A program made the translations under genes and the position numbers. A stretch of 64,000 nucleotides of DNA from Virgibacillus aidingensis. Its GTDB lineage: Bacteria > Bacillota > Bacilli > Bacillales > Amphibacillaceae. Under the pieces are notes generated by a model. It saw only the letters and a list, made by a program, of their open reading frames with translations. It did no database searches and was not told the DNA's origin. Location: the NCBI RefSeq assembly GCF_010994035.1, contig NZ_WIXN01000002.1:62001-126000 (forward strand). The letters run 5' to 3'. Below are positions 17,319 to 26,537 of this stretch, in pieces (within the stretch, counting starts at the first letter, position 1; the number at the start of each line of letters is the position of its first letter).

Positions 17319-17527
17319 ATACAATCTTTTAGTGGTGAAAAGTTGAATTATCAGTTTATATTATAAAATTACTCGTTTGATTTTTGTAGCAGCAACACCA
17401 CTTACAATTATACCTGAGGGACTGATAAACAGTATGGTAATCCGCTTATCATCGGATCATGAATTACATCCGTTCCATTTCCTCCATTTTTGTCGATGCA
17501 GCAGACTGTCCGCCGGAATGCAGGCAG

Positions 17528-17713
17528 TCAAATTTCTTTTTTTTCACACATAACATATGTAATACTTTCCTGATCAATTAATACTTTACCATTATATAGC
17601 CGCCTATAAGGATTCACGATAGTATTTTCACTCTGTCTGACAGCAGCTTTAATTAATTGTGAATTTGTTTGATCTGTTTCATCAGTTTCGTAAAGACTGC
17701 CGACGTTTGCTTT
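17528..17713 (-). pseudogene. Coding remnant of unknown origin
   Basis: A start-less 61-codon open frame reads KANVGSLYETDETDQTNSQL, then RRLYNGKVLIDQESITYVMC and ends at a TGA. Its protein-like composition and position behind a YwqI-like gene on the same strand suggest the tail of a lost gene, possibly of a YwqJ-type locus; that link is speculative. No start codon or ribosome site was found. Confidence 0.35.
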
Positions 17714-17767
17714 TCACAATACACTGATGCACATTTGAGGTGTCACCCTTTCCCGCTCCATCTGTCC

Positions 17768-18049
17768 TTATTTTAATAGCTGAAAAGAATAAGCCGCAGT
17801 TCGATCTGTTTCCTTCAGCTTTTCCAATACAAGATTTGCAGATTCCGTATTTTCCCTGAGCACGGTTTGGTAAGTCCGGTTGATCACATCCATCTGCTGC
17901 TTCATTTGCCGGAGTTTCTCCACCACTTCCATGTTGCTGTCTCCGGAAACATTTTTGGAATAGACATGCTCCATTGCCTCAATAGTACTTTTTAATTCAT
18001 TTAGTGATTGTTGAACAGGGGCATCTTCCAGTTTAATTTCTTCATCCAT
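17768..18049 (-). CDS. YwqI-like (DUF5344-type) small helical protein
   Basis: 93 residues, all predicted helix: EEIKLEDAPVQQSLNELKST, a turn at VSGDSNME, then a second helix to the end. The pattern matches the WXG100-like helical hairpins of the YwqI family, which accompany LXG toxins exported by the type VII (Yuk/Ess) system in Bacillus. Here the neighbouring YwqH, toxin and immunity genes are absent, so it is an orphan. Shine-Dalgarno AGGAGGGAGC. Function is inferred from the family only. Confidence 0.5.
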   Translation of the reverse strand: MDEEIKLEDAPVQQSLNELKSTIEAMEHVYSKNVSGDSNMEVVEKLRQMKQQMDVINRTYQTVLRENTESANLVLEKLKETDRTAAYSFQLLK

Positions 18050-18332
18050 GATTCAATAGCTCCCTCCTTCTTTGCTGTATAAATTATGCAGCCTTGAACT
18101 CTGGGTTGTTTGATTATCTTATAAAGAAAATCCTCCTGTTGTATTTTCTTTATTTCTGTTTTCACAGGGGATAGTCTGACAGCTGCCCTGCGGAAATCGG
18201 TGATTCACCCAACTGTTTCACCATATTAAAATGAAGCCACCTATTATTGTAAAATAATTGCCAGCTTTTACTAAGGTAAAAAAGTGCTATTTTGCGAATG
18301 GATAACAGGACTTATCTCCTGTTTTATGCAAA

Positions 18333-18362
18333 ACAAAAAGCCCATCTTTAAAAAATGCGGGC
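18333..18362 (-). terminator. Probable terminator of the VOC gene
   Basis: GCCCGCAT/ATGGGC arms, then TTTTTGTTTT on the minus strand. The rest of the 18050-18413 gap shows no gene. Confidence 0.6.
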
Positions 18363-18413
18363 CATTTTTCATGTCTTTCGTTATATGATTTCAGCTTCCA
18401 GGCAGGTTATCTG

Positions 18414-19082
18414 CTAATCCTGTTCTTCTTCAGAGATTTTCATTCGCCCTTCTTTATCGATTCTAAAATGTATTCCATCCTTTAGGGTTATTGCTAGCGG
18501 ATGTGTCGCTGCCTCTTTTTTTGAAAATTTGAATTGCCAGCCTGGTGGTGCAAGTATAATGTATGCATCTTCTTTTCCAATTAAATTTACTTTTTCAGGA
18601 TTTACTTCAGCCCGTTTAACAAGAGGAAGACCCGAGTCCTGAAGTTCTTCTCCTACATCATATAAATACGGGCTTATAATGGCGACTTCACTGATATTGA
18701 AGAATGCTTCCTTCGTTAAAGGACCAAACAGATCCCGATTTCTGCGGCCAATTAATTCAACCAAGTTGCCTGCAGGATCTTCAAAGTACATGGAATCTGC
18801 CCCGAAACTTTTGTAATATATTTCTGTTAACCCCCTGCTTCGGTTCAATGGAACTTTCTCCCTGATCCATTGCTTCATGATGCTGAACTGATTACCCGGA
18901 ATGTTGATCGCAAAATGGTAAAAGGAAGGAGTCTCTGCTTCTTGAAATGTAAGATCTGTACCGCCCACCTTGACTGTGAAATACTTGCTGCCTGAGCCCT
19001 TCATATCCAACCCCAATACATTTGCATAAAAACGTTTCATGGCTTTTAATTTATTTGTATATAATAAGACCGATTTAAACAT
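18414..19082 (-). CDS. VOC (glyoxalase/dioxygenase fold) family protein
   Basis: 222 residues. Residues 1-115 form a VOC domain: VLLYTNKLKAMKRFYANVLGL, FYHFAINIPG (metal His), and YFEDPAGNLVELIGRRN (metal Glu). The C-terminal half (GPLTKEAFFNISEVAI, LIGKEDAYIILAPPGWQFKF) is a second, weaker module. The domain is used for glyoxalase, antibiotic-binding or extradiol dioxygenase roles; the substrate is unknown. The ATG at 19082 follows GGGGTGA at good distance, so a 16-residue longer reading is rejected. Confidence 0.8.
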   Translation of the reverse strand: MFKSVLLYTNKLKAMKRFYANVLGLDMKGSGSKYFTVKVGGTDLTFQEAETPSFYHFAINIPGNQFSIMKQWIREKVPLNRSRGLTEIYYKSFGADSMYFEDPAGNLVELIGRRNRDLFGPLTKEAFFNISEVAIISPYLYDVGEELQDSGLPLVKRAEVNPEKVNLIGKEDAYIILAPPGWQFKFSKKEAATHPLAITLKDGIHFRIDKEGRMKISEEEQD

Positions 19083-19196
19083 AGATTCACCCCAAATCAA
19101 ATGATTAAGCCAGCTGCTTTTTACTATCATTATATCATTTTATTCAGCTGATGATTTACTGATTTTGGGGTAAATTTGTTTCAACGATTCCATCAG

Positions 19197-20720
19197 CTAT
19201 TGACCGGAAATGATTTGATATGCATCCGAAATACCATCGATCACATCACTTGCCATGAGGTCATAGTATGTCTGCCTCTTTTCGATTTGCAAATCTGCAG
19301 CCTTTCCATGAATGTAGCAGGCATTGCACAATGCTTCGAATATCGCCTTGTTTTGCAGGATCATTGCCAGAACAACTCCTGTAAGAACATCACCAGTTCC
19401 GCCCTTTGCAAGCCCCTGATTTCCTGTATCATTCACGGCCTGCTCTCCCGAAGGACCGCTGATAATCGTAAATTTACCTTTTAAAATAACATAAACTCCA
19501 TACGTTTCGGCAAAATGGCTTGTGTAATAAAAGGGTTTTTCCAATAATTCCTTCACAGTTATATCCAGAATTGTTGCCATTTCTTTGGGGTGCGGGGTAA
19601 TAATCGCAGGATGTGCTCTTTCCTTCAGTTTGGAAAAGTGGCATTTTAAATGATATAGTCCATCGGCATCGATAATTAGAGGAACATCGGTTTGTTCCAG
19701 TAATTCAGCCACCAATCCACCAGTTACTTCTTTTCTCCCCATTCCGACCCCAACCGCGACGGCATCAAATCCGTTAAGCGGAATGGCGGACTTATTTGTT
19801 ATATATCCATCTTTTTCAGAAAGCGGCAGGCACATGACTTCCGGTGAATGAGCATGAATAGCCGGAAAAGCTGCTTTCACCGTTGCGGCAGTTATTAAAC
19901 CCGCCCCCGATTTTAGCGCTGCTTTTGATGAAAGCGTTATGGCTCCCGGCATAGTTGAACTTCCTCCAATCACCAGACCCCGTCCATGATTTCCTTTATG
20001 AGCGAAAGTTCCCCTTTTTGGCAAGGACCTAATTACATCCTGTATTCCCCAGTATTTACGACTTGTAAATTTTTTCATTACAAATGGAGGAAAACCAATG
20101 TTTAGAGCATACCACTCTCCATAAAAGTGTGCGGTATGCTGCAGGAAGGCACTTAGTTTTGGCGCACCAATGACTAGTGTTACATCTGCTTTTACAGCAG
20201 TAAATTCCATAACTCCTTCCCCTGCAGGCAAGCCACTTGGAATATCCACAGAAAAAACTTTTGCTTCTGCTTCATTGATTGCCTTAACCATGCCATTCAG
20301 CGGTTCCCGCAAGTCTCCTTTTACGCCTATTCCTAATAGGGCATCAATCACAACATCCGTTTTCTGCAGCACACTTTCCAGTTCTGTTTGCGAAAGAACA
20401 AATTCTGCCTCTCCCCCGTAATTCAACCAGACATCTTTATGATAGCGGGCATCTCCGGTAATCTTTTCATCCGGGACAACTTGTACTGCTTTTATGTTGT
20501 ATGCTGATTCCATTAGTGTCCTGGCAATAACAAAACCGTCCCCCCCATTATTTCCTGGTCCGATGGCCACCATAATACGATCGTTACGCTTTATCATAGA
20601 TTTCAATCTTTCAGCAACAGCCCTGCCGGCATTTTCCATTAGTATTTTTCCTTCAAGACCTAATTCTTCCATGGTGTAATGATCAATATCATACATTTCC
20701 TTAGCGGCTGCAATAAACAC
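19197..20720 (-). CDS. nnr: Bifunctional NAD(P)H-hydrate epimerase/dehydratase
   Basis: 507 residues; repairs hydrated NAD(P)H. The N-terminal epimerase (AAKEMYDIDHYTMEELGLEG, GPGNNGGDGFVIAR, IDALLGIGVKGDL, VDIPSGLPAG) is fused to an ADP/ATP-dependent dehydratase (GLVIGGSSTMPGAITLSS, ITPHPKEMA, GLAKGGTGDVLTG, the last being the ribokinase-like catalytic segment with Asp). B. subtilis has the two activities on separate proteins; the fused form is common elsewhere. The GTG at 20720 has AGGGGGG 6 bases upstream and gives the usual N-terminus, so the longer reading is rejected. Confidence 0.92.
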   Translation of the reverse strand: MFIAAAKEMYDIDHYTMEELGLEGKILMENAGRAVAERLKSMIKRNDRIMVAIGPGNNGGDGFVIARTLMESAYNIKAVQVVPDEKITGDARYHKDVWLNYGGEAEFVLSQTELESVLQKTDVVIDALLGIGVKGDLREPLNGMVKAINEAEAKVFSVDIPSGLPAGEGVMEFTAVKADVTLVIGAPKLSAFLQHTAHFYGEWYALNIGFPPFVMKKFTSRKYWGIQDVIRSLPKRGTFAHKGNHGRGLVIGGSSTMPGAITLSSKAALKSGAGLITAATVKAAFPAIHAHSPEVMCLPLSEKDGYITNKSAIPLNGFDAVAVGVGMGRKEVTGGLVAELLEQTDVPLIIDADGLYHLKCHFSKLKERAHPAIITPHPKEMATILDITVKELLEKPFYYTSHFAETYGVYVILKGKFTIISGPSGEQAVNDTGNQGLAKGGTGDVLTGVVLAMILQNKAIFEALCNACYIHGKAADLQIEKRQTYYDLMASDVIDGISDAYQIISGQ

Positions 20721-20780
20721 ATTGTTCCCCCCTGGGATTTTGAGATATGTAAAACATCCGTTTTCCAATTATTTTCCTAT

Positions 20781-21377
20781 TTACTTAAATTCAGCTTTCA
20801 GCAGAAATGCAGTATCATAGTCCTCCAACTCCTCTGCATGTTCATCTGCATCCTCATAAAAATAGTCAGGAAGGGAACTCATCCCACCTTCATCACTGGA
20901 GTAAAGTATGCTTGCCAATACCATTTCCCCACTAGCGGGATCTTTTTCATTCGGATTAATTCCCCATACACTGGATACATTTTCACCCGGAAGCGCCGTC
21001 GTATTGCGTGACACACTAACAACATTATTGCTGCCGATCCCGCTATGTAAAAAAAGCCGATTCCCGGAACTATTCATTCCGGAAACCGTGAAGATAATGG
21101 AGCCTTCCTCCTGTATTTCCGCAGAGAAATAAATCAGCTTGTCATCAATCAATTCCCCTGATTCATATCTTTCAACCGAGACAGTGAGTTCCTCCAATTC
21201 CTCATCCGTATGAAAATCAAATACAAAGGATTGTTCTGCTGTTGTAGAAAGTATAGCTTCTTCTCTCCCTGTTAAATCAGCCTCGAGCACTTTACTTGAT
21301 TCTGTAGTGTTGCCTTGACAGGCATGCAGAAAAAAAGTGATGAAGATTGACATGGATAATATAAGTGCTTTTCGCAT
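20781..21377 (-). CDS. Lipoprotein of unknown function
   Basis: 198 residues. MRKALILSMSIFITFFLHAC is a lipoprotein signal, and the ATG at 21377 has GCAGGAGG 5 bases upstream, so earlier in-frame codons are excluded. The mature part is beta-rich (SFVFDFHTDEELEELTVSVE, IIFTVSGMNSSGNRLFLHSG), and resembles no family I can name. The C-terminus has an acidic stretch (DADEHAEELEDYD). It is on the same strand as nnr, 60 bases upstream, and may be co-transcribed. Confidence 0.7.
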   Translation of the reverse strand: MRKALILSMSIFITFFLHACQGNTTESSKVLEADLTGREEAILSTTAEQSFVFDFHTDEELEELTVSVERYESGELIDDKLIYFSAEIQEEGSIIFTVSGMNSSGNRLFLHSGIGSNNVVSVSRNTTALPGENVSSVWGINPNEKDPASGEMVLASILYSSDEGGMSSLPDYFYEDADEHAEELEDYDTAFLLKAEFK

Positions 21378-21653
21378 ATTCGCCTCCTGCTTAAGTGACC
21401 ATATAAATTGACTAATCGAAGTAGTATAACCACTTCCAAACCACTTAAATAACTTACACAATCTGTGCTTAGTTAACATTGTCTTTCACAACATTTTAAA
21501 CATGCTTTTTCTAATCGTACCACTGATCTTTCTTAACGGGCATTAGAGATGATCCATTCAATGAAGCATGCTGCTTTTCCGTGTCAACTTTCATTTCCTG
21601 TCATTCGGGCTCTTCATTCATGGCAGGCATTTCATGTACCTCAATCCCTGCAT

Positions 21654-22151
21654 TTACTTCCCCGCTATCATATCCAGCCACTTGATATCCGCCTCCAAAT
21701 GAAGCAAGGCTCCTTCCACAAGCATTTTCATCGTTTGATTTCCGGATTGATTCATTTCCTTTTTTAAATGCGTCAAGTGCAGTACGTCTTTTACCATCGT
21801 TTGTTTTTGCATCTGAATCATATGCGCTTTATCCTCATAATCTATATGGCTTGCACACAGGTATTTGAAATAAAATTCATCCTTTAGTAAAGAACGGCTT
21901 ACAGGCTGCTTCAGCCAGGACCACAATTCTTCTTTCCCCTGATCGGTAATGGTATATAATTTGCGATCTTTCTTATCATGACCGGGAGACGCAACGAGTT
22001 CATCTCTTTCCAGCCGGTCAAGTGTTGTATAAACTTGACCGGCATTCAATGGCCACATACTTTCGACAAGATCCTCAAAACCGGTTTTCAGTTCATAGCC
22101 ATGTCTTGGTTTTTCATATATTAACGCAAGTAGTGAATGTTTTACAGACAT
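21654..22151 (-). CDS. PadR family transcriptional regulator
   Basis: 165 residues. The N-terminal winged helix (LLALIYEKPRHGYELKTGFE, NAGQVYTTLDRLERDELV, YTITDQGKEELWSWL) is the PadR domain, and residues 90-165 form the helical dimerisation part (Vir_act_alpha_C type). PadR proteins repress efflux or detoxification genes until a small effector binds. It is the last gene of the ABC transporter operon, 12 bases after the permease stop, and the dyad-rich promoter at 25988-26040 is its likely operator. Confidence 0.9.
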   Translation of the reverse strand: MSVKHSLLALIYEKPRHGYELKTGFEDLVESMWPLNAGQVYTTLDRLERDELVASPGHDKKDRKLYTITDQGKEELWSWLKQPVSRSLLKDEFYFKYLCASHIDYEDKAHMIQMQKQTMVKDVLHLTHLKKEMNQSGNQTMKMLVEGALLHLEADIKWLDMIAGK

Positions 22152-22163
22152 AATGATCCCCGC

Positions 22164-24632
22164 TTAGTCATAAGATATCGCATCCTTTACCTTCACACGT
22201 GATGCGGCGGCGCTAGGCAGCCATGAAGCAGCAAGGCTGAATAGTATACCGCTGGAAATAGCCAGAATCAGGCTGACCCACGGAACAGAAAAACGCAATA
22301 AATCCTGTGCCATTTCTGATTGGGAATTCAGGTAGATTACCAGAATTCCATACGCCGTTCCAACGATGACACCCGTAAGTCCAATAATCAGTCCCTCTGC
22401 TAAAATCATACGTTTGATTTGGCTTTTTGTAAATCCAATTGCCCGCATTACGCCAAGTTCCTTTGTCCTCTCGATTGTATTCATCAGCAGCGTGTTGCTG
22501 ATTCCGATTGCTGATAAGGCAATAATAAGCAGCAGGAGACCCTGCATCAGTTCGTTCATCCCTTCCAGGGCGCTTACAGATGCTTCTGCATTTTGCGAAG
22601 CTGTCGAAATACTGGAGATCTCGTCACCATAGTTTTCCCATAAATAGTTTTGCAGTTGAAAGGAGTTTGCCTCATTATCTAAACTAATAGCCAATTGAAA
22701 TGGTTCAGGCCAATTTAGTGATGATGCCAGCATTGCATCTTCTGCAAATGCCGCATAGCCAGTGTAATGGGCAGTTTGCACCGTGCCTTTTACATAAAAA
22801 TCACTTGCACCGGCCGGGGTGTTCAACGTAATCACTTCACCGACTTCACCATCCCATTCATTCAGTGCCCGCTCCCCGAGGTAAAGGCCAGGTAATGTAT
22901 CGGATTTATCCGTCTCTTCTGTTACACGGAATATGTCCTGCTCATGGGCATGACCGGAAAAACTCATTATCGAAAACTCTCTGGCATCTCCATCGTTCGT
23001 TTCCCATGTAATAGAAGGTATATCAGCAAAACGCTGAGCATTCTCCGTACCATCTGAGGCTTTTATATCCTCCACCTCTTCCTCTTGCCAAGGGGTTTCT
23101 TTTTGTACAATCATATCCCCGCCAAATGTGCTTCGAATATCGTCTTCCATTCCATCCGGCAATGATTCCAGTGCCGCACTCATAAACAATGCCAGACTAA
23201 CGCCTATTGCCAGCATCGCCGAGGTGTTCCCATTCCGGTTTTTAAATTGTTTCACAGATCGAAGTGCCTGTTCCCCGGGGTATTGGAAAAGCAGCTTAAA
23301 TAATGGACTGACCAGCTTTTGAAGACCATTCATAAATACAGGGTAAAGCAGCACCAGACCGAGAAACAAGAATAAAAATGCGATAACATCATCAATCAGA
23401 CCGATTCCTGTAAACACCACACCAAAGACGACCCGGAAAATATTTGTTTTTCTGCTGCGCTGTCTCACTGCCGACTGATTGGACATTGCTTCCAGTACCG
23501 GCGTTTTACCAGCTTGGTATACGGGAAAAGCAGCTGCCGCAAAAGGGAATATCAGACCAATTACCGCTGCAGTTATGATTGGAGACAAGATTTCCAGTTC
23601 ATAGGTAATATTTTGCGTGGCGATGGCACCCATTAATAATTCCTGAAAGTAACCGCCAAATGCAACACCCAGAGGAAGTGCAATCACTGTACCGATTATA
23701 GCAAGAAGTCCTATCTCCTGCAGCACAAGACGGTATACTCCACCATTGGTATAGCCTAGACTTTTCATTACGGCAAATTCTTTTCTTCGCTCCATGATGT
23801 TTGTGTAAATCATATTAAATGCAATAAACCCACTAATAAATACGGATAGTATTGCTATAATGTCAAACGTCCAGTATAATCCCTCCAGATCGTTATTTTG
23901 TCTATCGTCAATGACAACCTGCTGTACGAACATATCCGATGCGGCAAGCTCTTCCTGATAGGCGGCAAAGATTTCATCACTCTGACCCTCTGCAGTTTCA
24001 AAACGATAGCTGGAAATCCGCCCGTCCAGCCCGCTCCATTCCTGCAGTACATCAAGCGGTACCATTACCCGGGAATGCACATAATTTGCCTCTTCCAGTG
24101 TTTGCGGGCTGCTCAGCATGGATCCCTCATGGACAATGGCCGTTATTTTCAGCGTTCCCATATCCGAAAAGGTAATGTCATCCCCCAACTCCTTATTCCA
24201 AAGGCTTGCGGCATTTTCCGTTATAATCAGCCCTTCTTTTGTAACATCTCCTTCTTTTACCGGCAGTTCAAATAAGCCATTATCAAAACTGGAAACGCCC
24301 GAAAACCTAACTGATGATTGTGCTTTAGACAGGCCGTCGATTTCCACAAATCCCTGCTTTAACAGGGTGCTGATTCCTTTCTTAAATTCCTCTCTATCCT
24401 GAAGCCAATCCAACCTGTTCTCTTCAAATGTATGATTATTGCTTTCAATCCAGTAATCTGCGCTTCCTGCATATAATTTTTCATAGTAATCCAATGTTTC
24501 AGATGTTGTTTCTTTAGCAATCAGCATACCCGTCATAACAACCACACCAATAATAATGGCAATCAGCGTGAGAAAAAATCGCTTTTTGTTTCTGGTAATA
24601 TTACGCCATGAAACGAGTAAGGAATGCCGCAT
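22164..24632 (-). CDS. ABC transporter permease with two FtsX domains
   Basis: 822 residues. An N-terminal helix (RFFLTLIAIIIGVVVMTGML), a large extracellular MacB-like periplasmic domain (about 40-260), three helices (FDIIAILSVFISGFIAFNMI onward) with ERRKEFAVMKSLGYT, a central helix pair, a second extracellular domain, and a final helix set with ERTKELGVMRAIGFTKSQIKRM. The duplicated FtsX layout is that of the LolE/MacB/antimicrobial-peptide exporters that work mechanically with a cytoplasmic ATPase. Start ATG at 24632 lies 32 bases inside the ATPase gene; AGAGG precedes it. The substrate is unknown; peptide or lipid export is inferred. Confidence 0.88.
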   Translation of the reverse strand: MRHSLLVSWRNITRNKKRFFLTLIAIIIGVVVMTGMLIAKETTSETLDYYEKLYAGSADYWIESNNHTFEENRLDWLQDREEFKKGISTLLKQGFVEIDGLSKAQSSVRFSGVSSFDNGLFELPVKEGDVTKEGLIITENAASLWNKELGDDITFSDMGTLKITAIVHEGSMLSSPQTLEEANYVHSRVMVPLDVLQEWSGLDGRISSYRFETAEGQSDEIFAAYQEELAASDMFVQQVVIDDRQNNDLEGLYWTFDIIAILSVFISGFIAFNMIYTNIMERRKEFAVMKSLGYTNGGVYRLVLQEIGLLAIIGTVIALPLGVAFGGYFQELLMGAIATQNITYELEILSPIITAAVIGLIFPFAAAAFPVYQAGKTPVLEAMSNQSAVRQRSRKTNIFRVVFGVVFTGIGLIDDVIAFLFLFLGLVLLYPVFMNGLQKLVSPLFKLLFQYPGEQALRSVKQFKNRNGNTSAMLAIGVSLALFMSAALESLPDGMEDDIRSTFGGDMIVQKETPWQEEEVEDIKASDGTENAQRFADIPSITWETNDGDAREFSIMSFSGHAHEQDIFRVTEETDKSDTLPGLYLGERALNEWDGEVGEVITLNTPAGASDFYVKGTVQTAHYTGYAAFAEDAMLASSLNWPEPFQLAISLDNEANSFQLQNYLWENYGDEISSISTASQNAEASVSALEGMNELMQGLLLLIIALSAIGISNTLLMNTIERTKELGVMRAIGFTKSQIKRMILAEGLIIGLTGVIVGTAYGILVIYLNSQSEMAQDLLRFSVPWVSLILAISSGILFSLAASWLPSAAASRVKVKDAISYD

Positions 24633-25314
24633 AGTCCTCATCCTCTCTTCGCACCTCTGTTTCAATAATGCCGTCTTTAAACAGAAGAATTCTGTCTGCA
24701 TAACCTGCAGCAAACATATCGTGTGTCACCATGACCACGGTTTGCCCGCGTTTCTGGTGAAGATTGGAAATGATATCTAAAATGTCGCTGGAACGCTCTC
24801 TGTCCAGGTTTCCTGTAGGTTCATCTGCAAGCAGGATGGCCGGTTGATGAATAAGTGCCCGGGCAATGGCTACACGCTGCTGCTGTCCTCCGCTCAATTC
24901 ATGCGGAAACCGGCGTTCATAGCCTTCCAAATCAACTGCCTGCAACAGTTTTTCTATTTCTTTCGGATCGACTTTTTTCCCATCTGCATGAAGCGGAAAA
25001 GCAATATTTTCAAGCACGGTCAACGTTGGCAGAAGCTGATAATTTTGAAATATAAACCCTATTTTTTTCCGTCTGATAATGGTTCGCTGCTTTTCATTTT
25101 TCTTTTGCAGCGCTGTACCTTCCAGTTTCACTCCGCCGGATGTAGGAACATCCAGACCGCCAAGCAACTGCAGAAGTGTACTTTTTCCGGATCCGCTCGG
25201 CCCCATAATTGCTACAAATTCTCCCTCTTTAATGGTAAGGTCGACCCCTTTTAAAATGGAAGTGACCTCTTTTCCGACGGTAAATTCCTTCGTTACGTTT
25301 TCTGCCTGTATCAT
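24601..25314 (-). CDS. ABC transporter ATP-binding protein (MacB/LolD type)
   Basis: 237 residues with Walker A GPSGSGKST, Q-loop FIFQNYQLLP, signature LSGGQQQRVAIARAL, Walker B ILLADEPTGNLD and the switch His in VMVTHD. It powers the neighbouring FtsX-type permease. Its start is the ATG at 25314 with AAAGGATG upstream; it follows the membrane-protein gene by 5 bases and overlaps the permease, so all four genes form one unit. Confidence 0.93.
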   Translation of the reverse strand: MIQAENVTKEFTVGKEVTSILKGVDLTIKEGEFVAIMGPSGSGKSTLLQLLGGLDVPTSGGVKLEGTALQKKNEKQRTIIRRKKIGFIFQNYQLLPTLTVLENIAFPLHADGKKVDPKEIEKLLQAVDLEGYERRFPHELSGGQQQRVAIARALIHQPAILLADEPTGNLDRERSSDILDIISNLHQKRGQTVVMVTHDMFAAGYADRILLFKDGIIETEVRREDEDYAAFLTRFMA

Positions 25315-25319
25315 AAAAA

Positions 25320-25967
25320 TCATCCTTTCGGTTTTGATGGAAAAATGGTAAAAGACCATGAATAAATAAAGTCAATAATGAAAACGATTGCCCAAACCAT
25401 GGAGATTCCGTAAATAGTGTCATTGGCATATGGGGTTTCTGCTGCATTTTCTGCCCCAATCCATGAAAGATCTGTTATATAGGAGGCCATCTCATTCAAG
25501 CCGCTGGTTCCATAGATCCAAAAAATAAATTGAGCAGCACTGAATACTGTTAAATGTGCCATGGAAGACCAGCGATATTTCATTGCCACATATTTGGGAT
25601 CCTTTTGCCTGGCCATGATCCTTCTGTCTTTATCCGAAAGCAGGTCAACCCCGCGCCAGCCTCCAATTTTTTTCCGCATCCAGCGATCCAGCTTCATAAA
25701 GTCAAAAATTCCAAATGTACATGCATAGATGACAAAAATGGTGATGATAATCAGGAAGTTGGAAATCTCCCCTGTTTCCTGATAAATCAATATAGCCAAT
25801 CCCGCCTCAGTTATTAATAACACCAGAAAAAACACCAGGAACAACAGGCTGAGCCTGCGTTTTCCAAAGAAGTACCTGACTGCCCCGCAGAGAATTAATG
25901 CAGCCAGCGACAACACTTCAGCCGTAATAAAAATTTCCCATTGGTATAGAATCAGTTCATCCAACAT
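25320..25967 (-). CDS. Membrane protein of the PadR-ABC operon, unknown
   Basis: 215 residues with about five hydrophobic segments (residues 12-33, 40-60, 70-90, 135-155, 185-207) and a basic cytoplasmic loop (DFMKLDRWMRKKIGGWRGVD). I do not recognise the family. As first gene of the operon it is translated from GGAGG and sits directly behind the PadR-type promoter, so it may be an accessory subunit or a sensor for the exporter. Start ATG at 25967. Confidence 0.75.
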   Translation of the reverse strand: MLDELILYQWEIFITAEVLSLAALILCGAVRYFFGKRRLSLLFLVFFLVLLITEAGLAILIYQETGEISNFLIIITIFVIYACTFGIFDFMKLDRWMRKKIGGWRGVDLLSDKDRRIMARQKDPKYVAMKYRWSSMAHLTVFSAAQFIFWIYGTSGLNEMASYITDLSWIGAENAAETPYANDTIYGISMVWAIVFIIDFIYSWSFTIFPSKPKG

Positions 25968-25987
25968 TTCATAAGCGCCTCCACATT

Positions 25988-26040
25988 TACATACTCAGTA
26001 TCTATTTACTGAGTATATACATACTGAGTATGTAAGTCAA
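25988..26040 (-). promoter_or_regulatory. Sigma-A promoter with overlapping PadR-type operators
   Basis: On the minus strand TTGACT (26035-26040), a 17-base spacer and TATACT form a near-consensus promoter. The whole spacer, TACATACTCAGTATGTA, is a palindrome, and the motif ATACTCAGT/ACTGAGTAT occurs three times in 45 bp, twice as an inverted repeat that brackets the -10. ATGT/ACAT dyads are typical PadR sites. Repression by the operon's own PadR is inferred. Confidence 0.75.
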
Positions 26041-26490
26041 TATGTTTTTTAAAATAAGGAAAATAATATTCAATAAAATTGTATAGTGAGCAGCGGTGAT
26101 GGGGGGGTGTGGTATTTTTGGGTAAAGGAATTGATTAACTTTATTAGCAAGGTAAAAGAAATTACTTCAACTGATTTAGTAATAAAGGAAAGGTAATACC
26201 TAAAACAGTAACTGTTCAGGAGAAGAAGAGGATTTCAGATTAAACCATTGTTGTTTTTCTCATTACATTTATACCTGCTATCCGCTGTCAGCAGCATTCT
26301 GTTAATTGCCTGGCTGATAATATGGCAGTTATATTCATAAGGATTAAGGCAGGTAGTTTGATAAATGCAGATAACTATTTAATGTGAGAACCTTATTAAG
26401 GATGACCATAAAGAAAACGGAGGGGCGGAAGGGCATTCGAATTTTTTCTATTCCTGCCATAAAGAGTATGCTGGGACGGTGATGGCCATG
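26041..26490. other. Intergenic region without a recognised gene
   Basis: AT-rich sequence with a run of seven G residues near 26101. Short open frames exist, but none combines a ribosome site with protein-like composition. Confidence 0.5.
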
Positions 26491-26530
26491 AAAAAAACTG
26501 CTGTATCCATTGTTGGGCTTTACAGCAGTT
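26491..26530 (-). terminator. Terminator of the XRE-cupin gene
   Basis: AACTGCTGT and ACAGCAGTT pair around a 17-base loop, followed by seven T residues on the minus strand. Confidence 0.9.
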
Positions 26531-26537
26531 ATCCGTT

